DNA from: Thermohalobaculum sp039821125 | GTDB taxonomy: Bacteria; Pseudomonadota; Alphaproteobacteria; Rhodobacterales; Rhodobacteraceae | Assembly (NCBI GenBank): GCA_039821125.1 | Contig: JBCBOR010000007.1 | Coordinates: 1-64,000 of the forward strand | DNA length: 64,000 nt | Direction of reading: 5' to 3' | Part shown: positions 26,161 through 34,550 of the stretch, one piece after another | Position numbering within the stretch: the stretch's first letter is position 1 | Layout of the letters: every line of letters begins with the position of its first letter | Translations under genes and position numbers: made by a program | Notes under the pieces: model-generated | What the model saw: only the letters and a program-made list of their open reading frames with translations | Databases searched by the model: none | Told to the model about the DNA's origin: nothing

Positions 26161-27162
26161 TCAGTCGACGCGGATCAGCAGCTTCCCGGTGTTCTGCCCC
26201 TGATAGAGCATGCTGATGGCACCGGGCGCGGCCTCGGCACCCTCGAGGATATGCTCGTTGTGGGTCAGCGTGCCCTCCCGGATCCAGTCCGCCAGTTGCG
26301 AGACCGCCTCGCCGTAGCGGTCCTTGTAGTCGAGCACGAGAAAGCCCTGCATCCGGGCGCGTGCGACCATGAGCTGGCGATGCACCCGCGGCCCGACCGG
26401 GATCGGATCCCAATCGGTCAGCGCAGCGGTGCCGCAGATCGTGATCCGTGCACCAAGGGCGAGGTTGGTCATCACCGCATCCGAGATCGCGCCGCAAGTG
26501 TTGTCGAAATAGCAGTCCACGCCATCGGGGGCCGCCGTCTTCAGGGCTTCCGCGACGTCTTCCTCGCGGTAGTTGATGGCGACGTCATAGCCGAAGCTCT
26601 CGCGGCAGAGCGTCATTTTCCCGGCACTCGAGGTGATGCCGACGGTGCGTGCGCCCTTGATCCCGGCGATCTGGCCAACCGCCGATCCGACAGCGCCCGC
26701 AGCGGTCGACACCACGACCGTCTCACCGGGTCGGGGGTCACACACCTCGAGCAATCCGAAATAGGCTGTCACACCGTTCAGCCCCAGCACGCCAAGCGCC
26801 AGCGAAGGCGAGAGATCGGTCTCGGTCACCTTGCGATCGACATTCGAGCCATCACTGATCGCATAGCGCTGCCAGCCGAACATGCCGGACACCGTCTCGC
26901 CCTCGGCGTAGCCGGGATGGCGCGAGGCGGTCACGGTGCCCACCGCAAACGCGCGCATCGGCGCCCCGATCGCGACAGGCGGCAGATAGTTCGGCGCGTC
27001 GTTCGCCCAGCCGCGCATGGCGGGATCGACCGACCAGAACTGCGTCTGGACCAGGAACTGCCCGTCGTCGAGTTCGGGGACCCCGACCTCGTCGACAGAA
27101 AAGTGCTCGGCCTGCGGTACGCCCTTGGGGCGGCTCGACAGGATGACGCGGCGGTTCAGCAT
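26161..27162 (-). CDS. NADP-dependent oxidoreductase, zinc-free MDR (CurA/LTB4DH-like)
   Basis: 333 residues. It opens with RRVILSSRPKGVPQAEHF, typical of the CurA/leukotriene B4 12-hydroxydehydrogenase group. The nucleotide-binding motif is AAGAVGSAVGQIAGIKGAR, followed by the NADPH-preferring region. It reduces activated double bonds of alpha,beta-unsaturated carbonyls in the cytosol. No structural or catalytic zinc cysteines are present. It starts 4 nt after the hemB stop, so the two are probably co-transcribed. Confidence 0.9.
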   Translation of the reverse strand: MLNRRVILSSRPKGVPQAEHFSVDEVGVPELDDGQFLVQTQFWSVDPAMRGWANDAPNYLPPVAIGAPMRAFAVGTVTASRHPGYAEGETVSGMFGWQRYAISDGSNVDRKVTETDLSPSLALGVLGLNGVTAYFGLLEVCDPRPGETVVVSTAAGAVGSAVGQIAGIKGARTVGITSSAGKMTLCRESFGYDVAINYREEDVAEALKTAAPDGVDCYFDNTCGAISDAVMTNLALGARITICGTAALTDWDPIPVGPRVHRQLMVARARMQGFLVLDYKDRYGEAVSQLADWIREGTLTHNEHILEGAEAAPGAISMLYQGQNTGKLLIRVD

Positions 27163-27166
27163 GGCG

Positions 27167-28174
27167 CTATTCTTTCAGGGCGCGTGCGGCATCCAGCGCA
27201 AAGTAGGTCAGGATCCCCGAGCAGCCCGCGCGTTTGAACGCCATCAGGCTTTCGATCATGCCCTTCTCTTCGTCGAGCCAGCCGTTCCCCATGGCGCCTT
27301 TCAGCATCGCGTACTCGCCGCTGACCTGATAGGCGAAGGTCGGTACCTTGAACTCGGCCGAGACCCGCTGACAGATGTCCAAGTAAGGCAGCCCCGGTTT
27401 GACCATCACCATGTCGGCGCCTTCGGAGAGATCCATCGCGACCTCGCGCAGCGCCTCGTCGGTGTTCGCGTAGTCCATCTGGTAGGTCTTCTTGTCGCCC
27501 CTCAGCGCGCCGCCCGAGCCGACCGCATCGCGAAACGGTCCGTAGAAGGCCGAGGCATACTTGGCCGCGTAAGTCATGATGGTGACGTTCTGGTAGTCGT
27601 TCTCCTCCAGCGCCCGGCGCATGATCGCAACGCGCCCGTCCATCATGTCACTGGGGCCCATGATGTCGGCGCCCGCCTCGGCCTGTGCCAGCGTCTGCTT
27701 CTCCAGCGCCAGCAGCGTCTCGTCGTTGACGATCTCGGGGCCATGGGGGCCATCGCGCACGATCCCGTCATGGCCGTCCGAATTGTAGGGATCGAGCGCC
27801 ACGTCGAGCATCACGCCGATCTCCGGCACCGCGGCCTTCACAGCGCGCGTCGCCCGGCAGACGAGGTTCTCGGGGTTCCACGCCTCCTCCGCCCCCGGCG
27901 TCTTCAGCGCCGGGTCGGTGTAGGGAAAGATCGCAATCGCCGGGATGCCAAGACTTGCGGCTTCCTCGGCCTTCGCCACCAGCCGGTCGATGGTCAGCCG
28001 GTCCGCGCCCGGCATGGTCTCGATCGGCTCGGCCCGGTCCTCGCCATCGATGACAAAGCAGGGCCAGATGAAATCGGCGGAGCTCAGCGTGTTCTCCGCC
28101 ACCATGGAACGGATCCACGGAGCGGTGCGCAGGCGGCGCGGGCGGTTCGCGGGGAACGGTGTGGGTTGCAGCAT
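27167..28174 (-). CDS. hemB: delta-aminolevulinic acid dehydratase (porphobilinogen synthase)
   Basis: 335 residues, normal length. It joins two 5-aminolevulinate to porphobilinogen in tetrapyrrole synthesis. The two Schiff-base lysines lie in TYAAKYASAFYGPFRDA and MVKPGLPYLD. The metal loop reads DVALDPYNSDGHDG: the zinc cysteines of the animal-type enzyme are replaced by aspartate and alanine, so this is the Mg/K-type found in many alphaproteobacteria. The N-terminal arm with RPRRLRTAPWIRSMV also fits that type. Divergent from the enoyl-CoA hydratase gene with a 60-nt gap; followed by the MDR gene. Confidence 0.97.
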   Translation of the reverse strand: MLQPTPFPANRPRRLRTAPWIRSMVAENTLSSADFIWPCFVIDGEDRAEPIETMPGADRLTIDRLVAKAEEAASLGIPAIAIFPYTDPALKTPGAEEAWNPENLVCRATRAVKAAVPEIGVMLDVALDPYNSDGHDGIVRDGPHGPEIVNDETLLALEKQTLAQAEAGADIMGPSDMMDGRVAIMRRALEENDYQNVTIMTYAAKYASAFYGPFRDAVGSGGALRGDKKTYQMDYANTDEALREVAMDLSEGADMVMVKPGLPYLDICQRVSAEFKVPTFAYQVSGEYAMLKGAMGNGWLDEEKGMIESLMAFKRAGCSGILTYFALDAARALKE

Positions 28175-28234
28175 CGCGGGACTTCCTTGTATTCCGGCGC
28201 GAACTTGGCATGGCCGCAGGCAGGGGAGCAAGTG

Positions 28235-29275
28235 ATGGATGAGCCTGAGATCCTGTTCGAGCAGCGCGGGCGTCTCGGCCTGATCACGCTGAACCGGCCC
28301 AAGGCGCTGAACGCGCTGACCTGGAACATGGTCAAGCTGATGGACGCGCAACTGGACGCATGGGCCGAGGATGACTCAGTGGCCGTTGTTGCCATCCAGG
28401 GCGCAGGCGACAAGGCGTTCGCGGCGGGGGGCGATATCCGCTGGCTCTACGACACGGGACAGGGCGGCAAGACCGGCGAGCGCAACTTCCGGTTCTTCTG
28501 GGACGAGTACCGGCTCAACCGCAAGATCAAACGCTACCCCAAGCCCTACGTCGCCATCATGGACGGCATCGTCATGGGCGGCGGGGTGGGCGTCTCGATC
28601 CACGGGTCGCTGCGCATCGCCACCGAGCGCACGGTGTTCGCGATGCCAGAGACGGGGATCGGGTTGTTCCCAGACGTGGGTGGCACATACTTTCTGCCTC
28701 GCTTGCCGGGCCAGATCGGGATGTGGCTGGGTTTGACTGGCAGCCGCCTAAAATGCCTCGAGGCGGTCGGCGGTGGAATATGCGACTCACACATCTCATC
28801 CGAAGATTTGGATGAGTTAATCGATGATCTCGGACGCAACGGTGAAACTGGCTCGCCTTTGGGGGTTCGGTTCAGCTTTTCTCATTCTGATCAAGTAGCC
28901 GCGAAGTCTGAGATCGACACCTATTTCCATCTAGGATCTATCGAAGCGGTCCTGAACTCGATTAAGACTTCTCAATGCGAGTGGTCCGTGAAGCAACGTA
29001 AAACCATCCTCTCCAAATCCCCCACCTCAACCCGGATCGCGTTCCGGCAGATCCGGGAGGGGGCGAAGTTGGATTTCGAGGATTGCATGCGGCTCGAATA
29101 CCGCCTGGCGAGGTACTGCATGACCCACCCTGAATTCTACGAGGGCGTGCGGGCGGTGATCCTCGATAAGGACAACGCGCCCCAGTGGTCTCCGGCGACG
29201 CTGGAGGAGGCAACCGACGATTTCGTCGCCGAGGCGTTCGCCCCGCTCGGCCCGGACGAGTTGCATTTCGACTGA
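28235..29275 (+). CDS. enoyl-CoA hydratase/isomerase family protein (3-hydroxyisobutyryl-CoA hydrolase type)
   Basis: 346 residues, long for a crotonase but right for 3-hydroxyisobutyryl-CoA hydrolase (HIBYL-CoA hydrolase) of valine breakdown. The N-terminal half carries the oxyanion segments DKAFAAGGDIRWLY and GIVMGGGVGVSIHGS and the catalytic block MPETGIGLFPDVGG. Start at 28235 has CAGGGGAG upstream. By hand count 28921-28980 is 43% GC against 67% at 28621-28680, and codons there are unlike the rest, which suggests a replaced internal segment (about 28735-29030). The frame is intact. A double-hairpin repeat follows the stop. Confidence 0.85.
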   Translation: MDEPEILFEQRGRLGLITLNRPKALNALTWNMVKLMDAQLDAWAEDDSVAVVAIQGAGDKAFAAGGDIRWLYDTGQGGKTGERNFRFFWDEYRLNRKIKRYPKPYVAIMDGIVMGGGVGVSIHGSLRIATERTVFAMPETGIGLFPDVGGTYFLPRLPGQIGMWLGLTGSRLKCLEAVGGGICDSHISSEDLDELIDDLGRNGETGSPLGVRFSFSHSDQVAAKSEIDTYFHLGSIEAVLNSIKTSQCEWSVKQRKTILSKSPTSTRIAFRQIREGAKLDFEDCMRLEYRLARYCMTHPEFYEGVRAVILDKDNAPQWSPATLEEATDDFVAEAFAPLGPDELHFD

Positions 29276-29286
29276 CTTGCCACGGC

Positions 29287-29352
29287 GGTGCGTCACGGAC
29301 GCACCCTACGCCATGTCGCGCTACACCCCGTAGGGTGCGTCCGTGACGCACC
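29287..29352. repeat. 66-nt inverted-pair GGTGCGTC repeat, copy 2
   Basis: Two 8-bp hairpins in opposite orientation, GGTGCGTC-ACG-GACGCACC (29287-29305) and GGTGCGTC-CGT-GACGCACC (29334-29352), joined by a 28-nt spacer that begins CTACG and ends CGTAG. The whole element is therefore a larger palindrome. It starts 11 nt after the stop of the enoyl-CoA hydratase-family gene. The copy at 33184-33249 has the same length and layout. Confidence 0.85.
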
Positions 29353-29712
29353 GTTGCGGAAGCAAGGGCACCAGCGCGCGGTGACAAAACCTTAACTAAA
29401 CAAATTTATCTATCTGCCCCGAACGCGTTCGAGACGACCTCTCCCTTGGCTGGTGACGCGGCGCAAGGGGGCTTGGGACTTAACGGCAGGCCTGCCGCCC
29501 TTGCTATTCTGCCGGATCTGACACCGGCCGATGGCAAAGCCCGATCCAAAGGATCGCCCCGCGATCCGGATGTTCCCGCGAGACATCTGCCCGAGACATC
29601 TGCCAAGGACGATGCGCATGCCCCTGCCTGCCTCGTGTTTTCACAGCGCGTGTCGCCGCATATCCTCATGCCGGACTTGCCGACTCACCCCCGTTGCCAC
29701 TAACCCGCCCGC
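29353..29712 (+). other. intergenic region before mfd
   Basis: 360 nt with no convincing gene. It contains an AT-rich stretch (29384-29415), which may hold the mfd promoter, and a 13-nt tandem repeat CGAGACATCTGCC twice at 29579-29604. A 61-codon open frame from 29531 has no ribosome site and no recognisable product. Confidence 0.4.
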
Positions 29713-32700
29713 ATGAGCACGCACGCGGCAAAGTTGGCCCCGGGCGCCGTTACCATTTGCGGCGCGCCCGAGGGATGGGATGCAAACCTTCTCTCTGATC
29801 TTGTGGACCGCACCGGCGGCCCGGTCATCCATGTTGCGCGCGACGATTCGCGCGCGGCGGCCATGGCCGATGCCCTCGCCGCGTTTGCGCCCGCATTGCC
29901 TGTGCTGCATCTGCCCGCCTGGGATTGTTTGCCCTATGACCGGGTCAGTCCGAACCCGGAGATCGCTGCGGCCCGCATGGCGGTGCTGGCGGCGCTGGCG
30001 CATGGCTGGGACCGGCCCTCGGTTCTGCTCACGACACTGAACGCGGCAACACAGAAGGTGCCCGCCCGTGCCGCGATGGCTGAGGCCAGCTTTACCGCCG
30101 AGGTCGACTATCAGGTCGACATCGACGCGCTGGTCGGGTGGCTGACCGCCAAGGGGTTCAACCGGGCCTCGACCGTGATCGAGCAGGGCGACTTTGCCGT
30201 GCGCGGCGGCATCATCGACATCTTCCCGCCGGGAGAGAGCAATCCGGTCCGGCTCGACTTTTTCGGCGATGTTCTGGAAGGCGCCCGCCGGTTCGATCCC
30301 GAGAGCCAGCGCACGATCGAGAAGATCTCGCGCGTCGAGCTTGCGCCAGCCTCCGAGGTCGTGCTGGACGAGGACGCGATCAAGCGCTTCCGCAACCGGT
30401 ACCGTGAGGTGTTCGGCGCACCGCGGCTGGATGATCCCTTGTATGCCGCGGTCAGCGAGGGGCGCAAATACCAGGGGATGGAGCATTGGGTGGCGCTCTT
30501 TCACGAGCGGCTGGAGACGGTGTTCGACTATCTGCCCGGTGCGCCGGTGGCGCTCGATGACCGGACGGAAGAGGCACGTGCTGCCCGCTGGACACTGGTC
30601 GAGGATCACTACCAGGCGAGGGCCGAGGCCGGGGACACCGGAGATGTGCCTTACATGCCGATGGCGCCTGGGGCGACCTATCTGGACGAGGCGGCGTGGA
30701 CGGCGGCGCTGGACGGACGGGCCATCCGGCGGTTTGTCCCGACCCAACAGCCGCTGGGGCCGGGTGTAATTGACGCGGGCGGGCGGATCGGGCGGTCGTT
30801 CGCACCGGAGCGCCAGCAGGAGGGCGCAAACCTCTTCGATGCGCTGGTCGATCATCTGCGCGACCGGGCGCGCAAGGGGCCTGTTGTCATCGCGTCTTAC
30901 TCCGACGGGGCGCGCGAGCGGCTGGGCACGCTCCTGGCGGATCACGGGCTCGAGGGCGCGCGCCAGATTGCAGGGCTTGCCGATGCGGCGCCGGGTGTGA
31001 ACCTTGTGGTCTGGGCGCTGGAGCAGGGCTTCACGGCGCCCGATCTGACGGTGATCTCGGAACAGGACGTCCTCGGCGACCGGTTGATCCGCCGCGCCCG
31101 CAAGGCCAAGCGTGCCGACAACTTCCTGACCGAGGCGCAGAGCCTGACCACCGGCGATCTCGTCGTCCATGTCGATCACGGCGTCGGGCGGTACATCGGC
31201 CTCGAGACGGTCACCGCCGCAGGTGCGCCGCACGAATGCCTGATGCTTGAGTATCACGGCTGCGACAAGCTCTACCTGCCGGTCGAGAACATCGAACTTC
31301 TCTCGCGATACGGCCACGAGAGTGGCGAGTTGGACCGCCTCGGTGGCGGCGCCTGGCAGGCCAAGAAGGCGCGGCTGAAGAAGCGCATTCTCGACATGGC
31401 GGACAAGCTGATCCGCGTCGCCGCCGAGCGGATGTTGCGCAAGGGCGAGGTGATGGAGCCCGAGACCGGCGCTTACGAGCGGTTCTGTTCGCGCTTCCCC
31501 TATCAGGAGACGGACGATCAGCTGCGCGCCATTGGCGATGTGCTGGGCGATATGGGCTCGGGCCGTCCGATGGACCGGCTGGTTTGCGGCGATGTCGGGT
31601 TCGGCAAGACCGAGGTCGCGCTGCGCGCCGCGTTTGTCGCCGCCATGTGCGGGGTGCAGGTGGCGGTGGTCGCGCCGACCACGCTGCTCGCCCGGCAGCA
31701 CACGAAAAGCTTTGCCGACAGGTTCGCGGGCACCGGCCTGCGGGTGCGGCAGCTCTCGCGGTTTGTCGGCACGAAAGAGGCGGCGGAGACGCGCGCGGGC
31801 CTTGCCGATGGCTCGATCTCGATCGTGGTCGGGACCCACGCGATCCTCGCCAAACAGGTCAAGCTCTGCAATCTCGGCCTGCTGATCATCGACGAGGAAC
31901 AGCACTTCGGCGTCCAGCACAAGGAACGGCTGAAGCAGCTCCGCTCGGACGTGCATGTCCTGACGATGACCGCGACGCCGATCCCGCGCACGCTGCAACT
32001 GGCGATGTCCGGGGTGCGCGAGCTCAGCATCATCGCGACCCCGCCCATCGACCGGCTGGCGATCCGCACCTATGTCTCGCCGTTTGACACCGTGACCGTG
32101 CGCGAGGCGCTGCTGCGTGAGCGGTATCGTGGCGGGCAGGCGTTCATCATCGTGCCACGCATCGCGGATCTACCCGAGACCGAGGAATGGCTGCGCGAGC
32201 AGGTGCCCGAGGTTTCTTACGTCGTCGCTCATGGCCAGATGGCACCGGGCGAACTCGACAGCCGGATGAACGCCTTCTACGACGGCAAATACGATGTGCT
32301 GATCTCGACCACGATTGTCGAGAGCGGGCTGGACATCCCCACCGCCAACACGCTGATCGTGCGCCGGGCGGATATGTTCGGGCTGGCGCAGCTCTACCAG
32401 ATCCGGGGGCGGGTCGGGCGCTCGAAACAGCGCGCTTATGCTTATTTGACGACCGAGCCGAGGAAACCCCTGACCCCGCAGGCGGAACGGCGGTTGAAGG
32501 TGCTCGGGTCGCTCGACACACTCGGCGCCGGGTTCACGCTGGCCAGCCATGATCTGGACATTCGCGGGGCCGGGAACCTCTTGGGCGAGGAGCAATCGGG
32601 CCATGTCCGCGAGGTCGGCTTCGAGCTTTACCAGGACATGCTGGAGGAGGCGATTGCCAAGATCCGCGCGGGCGAGATCGGGGCCGAGATTGACACGGAT

Positions 32701-33168
32701 GACGGCTGGGCGCCGCAGATCAACCTGGGCGTGCCTGTGCTGATACCGGAAGACTACGTGCCCGATTTGGACGTGCGGCTGGGTCTCTACCGGCGCCTCT
32801 CGTCGCTCGAGACCAAGACGGAACTGGAAGGGTTCGCCGCCGAGTTGCATGACCGGTTCGGCAAGGTGCCGGGCGAGGTCGACACGTTGCTGGCGGTCGT
32901 GCGGGTCAAGACCATGTGTCGCCGGGCCGGGATCGAGCGTTTCGATACCGGGCCGAAGGGCGGGACGATCACCTTCCGGGGCAACAAGTTTGCCGATCCC
33001 GCGGGGCTTGTCGGGTTCCTGCAGGACCAGAACGGGCTCGCGAAGATCCGCGACAACAAGCTGGTGATCCGCCGCGACTGGTCGGAAGACCGCGACCGTC
33101 TTCGCGGCGCGTTTGCCGTGGCCCGTGATCTCGCGCGGATCGTCAAGGACGCCAGGAAAGCGGCTTGA
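29713..33168 (+). CDS. mfd: transcription-repair coupling factor
   Basis: 1151 residues, full length. Order of parts: UvrB-like damage module (about 1-330, with LPAWDCLPYDRVSPNPEIAA and GGIIDIFPPGE), the CarD-like RNA polymerase interaction domain (about 475-550, GDLVVHVDHGVGRYIGLE), and the RecG-like translocase with Walker A GDVGFGKTE (626-634), DEEQHFGVQHKE and QIRGRVGRSKQRAYAYL. The C-terminal autoinhibitory domain is present. It removes RNA polymerase stalled at lesions and recruits UvrA. The ribosome site is weak. A 66-nt repeat follows the stop. Confidence 0.97.
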   Translation: MSTHAAKLAPGAVTICGAPEGWDANLLSDLVDRTGGPVIHVARDDSRAAAMADALAAFAPALPVLHLPAWDCLPYDRVSPNPEIAAARMAVLAALAHGWDRPSVLLTTLNAATQKVPARAAMAEASFTAEVDYQVDIDALVGWLTAKGFNRASTVIEQGDFAVRGGIIDIFPPGESNPVRLDFFGDVLEGARRFDPESQRTIEKISRVELAPASEVVLDEDAIKRFRNRYREVFGAPRLDDPLYAAVSEGRKYQGMEHWVALFHERLETVFDYLPGAPVALDDRTEEARAARWTLVEDHYQARAEAGDTGDVPYMPMAPGATYLDEAAWTAALDGRAIRRFVPTQQPLGPGVIDAGGRIGRSFAPERQQEGANLFDALVDHLRDRARKGPVVIASYSDGARERLGTLLADHGLEGARQIAGLADAAPGVNLVVWALEQGFTAPDLTVISEQDVLGDRLIRRARKAKRADNFLTEAQSLTTGDLVVHVDHGVGRYIGLETVTAAGAPHECLMLEYHGCDKLYLPVENIELLSRYGHESGELDRLGGGAWQAKKARLKKRILDMADKLIRVAAERMLRKGEVMEPETGAYERFCSRFPYQETDDQLRAIGDVLGDMGSGRPMDRLVCGDVGFGKTEVALRAAFVAAMCGVQVAVVAPTTLLARQHTKSFADRFAGTGLRVRQLSRFVGTKEAAETRAGLADGSISIVVGTHAILAKQVKLCNLGLLIIDEEQHFGVQHKERLKQLRSDVHVLTMTATPIPRTLQLAMSGVRELSIIATPPIDRLAIRTYVSPFDTVTVREALLRERYRGGQAFIIVPRIADLPETEEWLREQVPEVSYVVAHGQMAPGELDSRMNAFYDGKYDVLISTTIVESGLDIPTANTLIVRRADMFGLAQLYQIRGRVGRSKQRAYAYLTTEPRKPLTPQAERRLKVLGSLDTLGAGFTLASHDLDIRGAGNLLGEEQSGHVREVGFELYQDMLEEAIAKIRAGEIGAEIDTDDGWAPQINLGVPVLIPEDYVPDLDVRLGLYRRLSSLETKTELEGFAAELHDRFGKVPGEVDTLLAVVRVKTMCRRAGIERFDTGPKGGTITFRGNKFADPAGLVGFLQDQNGLAKIRDNKLVIRRDWSEDRDRLRGAFAVARDLARIVKDARKAA

Positions 33169-33183
33169 GTTCCCAGCAAAGAG

Positions 33184-33249
33184 GGTGCGTCACGGACGCA
33201 CCCTACGCCCCGTCGCACAACACCCCGTAGGGTGCGTCCGTGACGCACC
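33184..33249. repeat. 66-nt inverted-pair GGTGCGTC repeat, copy 3
   Basis: Same layout as the copy at 29287-29352: GGTGCGTC-ACG-GACGCACC (33184-33202), 28-nt spacer with CTACG and CGTAG ends, then GGTGCGTC-CGT-GACGCACC (33231-33249). It starts 16 nt after the mfd stop codon. The spacer interiors of the two copies differ at several positions while both hairpins are identical. Confidence 0.85.
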
Positions 33250-33260
33250 GTTGTGGCAGG

Positions 33261-33431
33261 TCAGCCGTGGCGGACGTACTGGGGAAGGCGTTGGGATGGC
33301 GCTGCCGCAGAGTGAGCCGGACGCCGTACCGACACCCCCTCCGTTCCCGGATCGACCATCTGATGACCGGCGGAGTCCGTTGCAGGGGTATCCTGATCGG
33401 CATCATAACGGGCATCGAGCGTGTCGGTCAT
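33261..33431 (-). CDS. small hypothetical protein (56 aa)
   Basis: A 57-codon frame whose ATG (33429-33431) is preceded by AAAGGAGGAG with 7 nt spacing, one of the strongest ribosome sites in the window. The product starts MTDTLDARYDADQDTPATD, is acidic in the first third and basic at the end, with no membrane segment or Cys pair. No family recognised. It is convergent with mfd, and the 66-nt repeat lies between the two stop codons. The ribosome site supports translation; the low complexity of the sequence argues for caution. Confidence 0.5.
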   Translation of the reverse strand: MTDTLDARYDADQDTPATDSAGHQMVDPGTEGVSVRRPAHSAAAPSQRLPQYVRHG

Positions 33432-33489
33432 ACGGGGCTCCTCCTTTGGCAGTGTGCCGGGACCATCGGCGCGGGGAGTTAAGGAAGAG

Positions 33490-34533
33490 TTACGGCGAGA
33501 ATTTGGCGATCCGCGGCCAGGTATCCGACAGCCGGACCCCGCGCGGCCAGGGGTCGGACGGGTCCAGCATCTCCTGCCGCGTGCCGGTGATCCAGGCCCG
33601 GCCCGAGATCCGCGGCAGGATCGCCGGGCGGCCCGCCATCGTGGTCTCGCCGTCGATCCGGCAGTGGAACGCGGACCCGATCAGCGAGACGCCCGTGAAA
33701 TCCTCTCCCACCGCGAGCAGACCGCGGGCGTGCAGCACGGCCATACGCGCGGAGCATCCCGTTCCGGTGGGGGAGCGGTCGATCTTGCCCGGCTGGATGG
33801 CGACCGCGTTGCGCCCGGTTTTCACACCGCCCACCGTCTCGACCGGTCCAGCGATCTGGCAAAACGAGATATGGTCCCACGCGGCGTTCTCGGGGTGCCG
33901 GAACCCCAGTTGTTCATTCGCGGCGCGGGTGATGCGGATGCCGGTCTCGGCGATGTCGCGGGCCTCGTCCGGGTTGAGCGAGAACCCCAGCGCCCCGGCA
34001 TCGGCGATCACGAAACTGTCGCCGCCATAGGCGGTGTCGACGGTCAGAGAGCCGAGCCCCGACACCTCGAGGACCGCGTCCAGCTTGTCGACGAAGGAGG
34101 GCACGTTGCGGATCGCAACCTGCGCGACCCGGCCATCGCGACAGGCACACCGGGCCTCGACCAGCCCGCCGGGCGCTTCCAGCTTCAGGACGGTCTCGGG
34201 TTCCGTCATCGGCAGGATCCCGGTCTCGAGCAGCACGGTCGCAACGCAGATCGCGTTCGAGCCGGACATCGGCGGCGTGTCCTCGGGCTCCATGATGATC
34301 CATGCAGCATCGGCATCCGGATGCTTGGGCGGCACCAGCAGGTTCACGTGGCGAAAGACGCCGCCGCGCGGCTCGTTCAGCACGAAATCGCGCAAGCCGC
34401 CATCCCGGGCAATCCAGCGCGATTGCTCCCAGATCGTCTCGCCGGGCGGCGGAGCGACGCCGCCCACGATGACGTCGCCGACCTCGCCCTCGGCGTGGCA
34501 GCCTACGATATGAATAAGCGTCGAGCTTCGCAT
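33490..34533 (-). CDS. proline racemase family protein (hydroxyproline epimerase/dehydratase type)
   Basis: 347 residues. The first catalytic position is Ser in PPMSGSNAICVATVL, where proline racemase and classic 4-hydroxyproline epimerase have Cys (MCGH). The second catalytic Cys is present in SPTGTGCSARMAVLHARG. Ser/Cys members include trans-3-hydroxy-L-proline dehydratases and some epimerases, so it probably acts on a hydroxyproline in catabolism. No other hydroxyproline genes are adjacent. It ends before a gap holding the small ORF and starts 17 nt after the stop of the membrane-protein gene. Confidence 0.87.
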   Translation of the reverse strand: MRSSTLIHIVGCHAEGEVGDVIVGGVAPPPGETIWEQSRWIARDGGLRDFVLNEPRGGVFRHVNLLVPPKHPDADAAWIIMEPEDTPPMSGSNAICVATVLLETGILPMTEPETVLKLEAPGGLVEARCACRDGRVAQVAIRNVPSFVDKLDAVLEVSGLGSLTVDTAYGGDSFVIADAGALGFSLNPDEARDIAETGIRITRAANEQLGFRHPENAAWDHISFCQIAGPVETVGGVKTGRNAVAIQPGKIDRSPTGTGCSARMAVLHARGLLAVGEDFTGVSLIGSAFHCRIDGETTMAGRPAILPRISGRAWITGTRQEMLDPSDPWPRGVRLSDTWPRIAKFSP

Positions 34534-34550
34534 GGTGTCAGCCTGCCGGA

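Noticed and set aside
27017..28234. N-terminal extension of the enoyl-CoA hydratase-family frame to more than 750 codons
   Set aside because: The extension lies over hemB on the opposite strand; a good ribosome site and crotonase start occur at 28235.
29531..29716. 61-codon open frame before mfd
   Set aside because: No ribosome site, unusual Cys/Arg/Pro-rich product and a tandem repeat inside; probably non-coding.
29641..31998. A 785-codon minus-strand open frame
   Set aside because: It is antisense to mfd, rich in Arg, His and Pro as expected for a GC-rich shadow, and has no recognisable domain.
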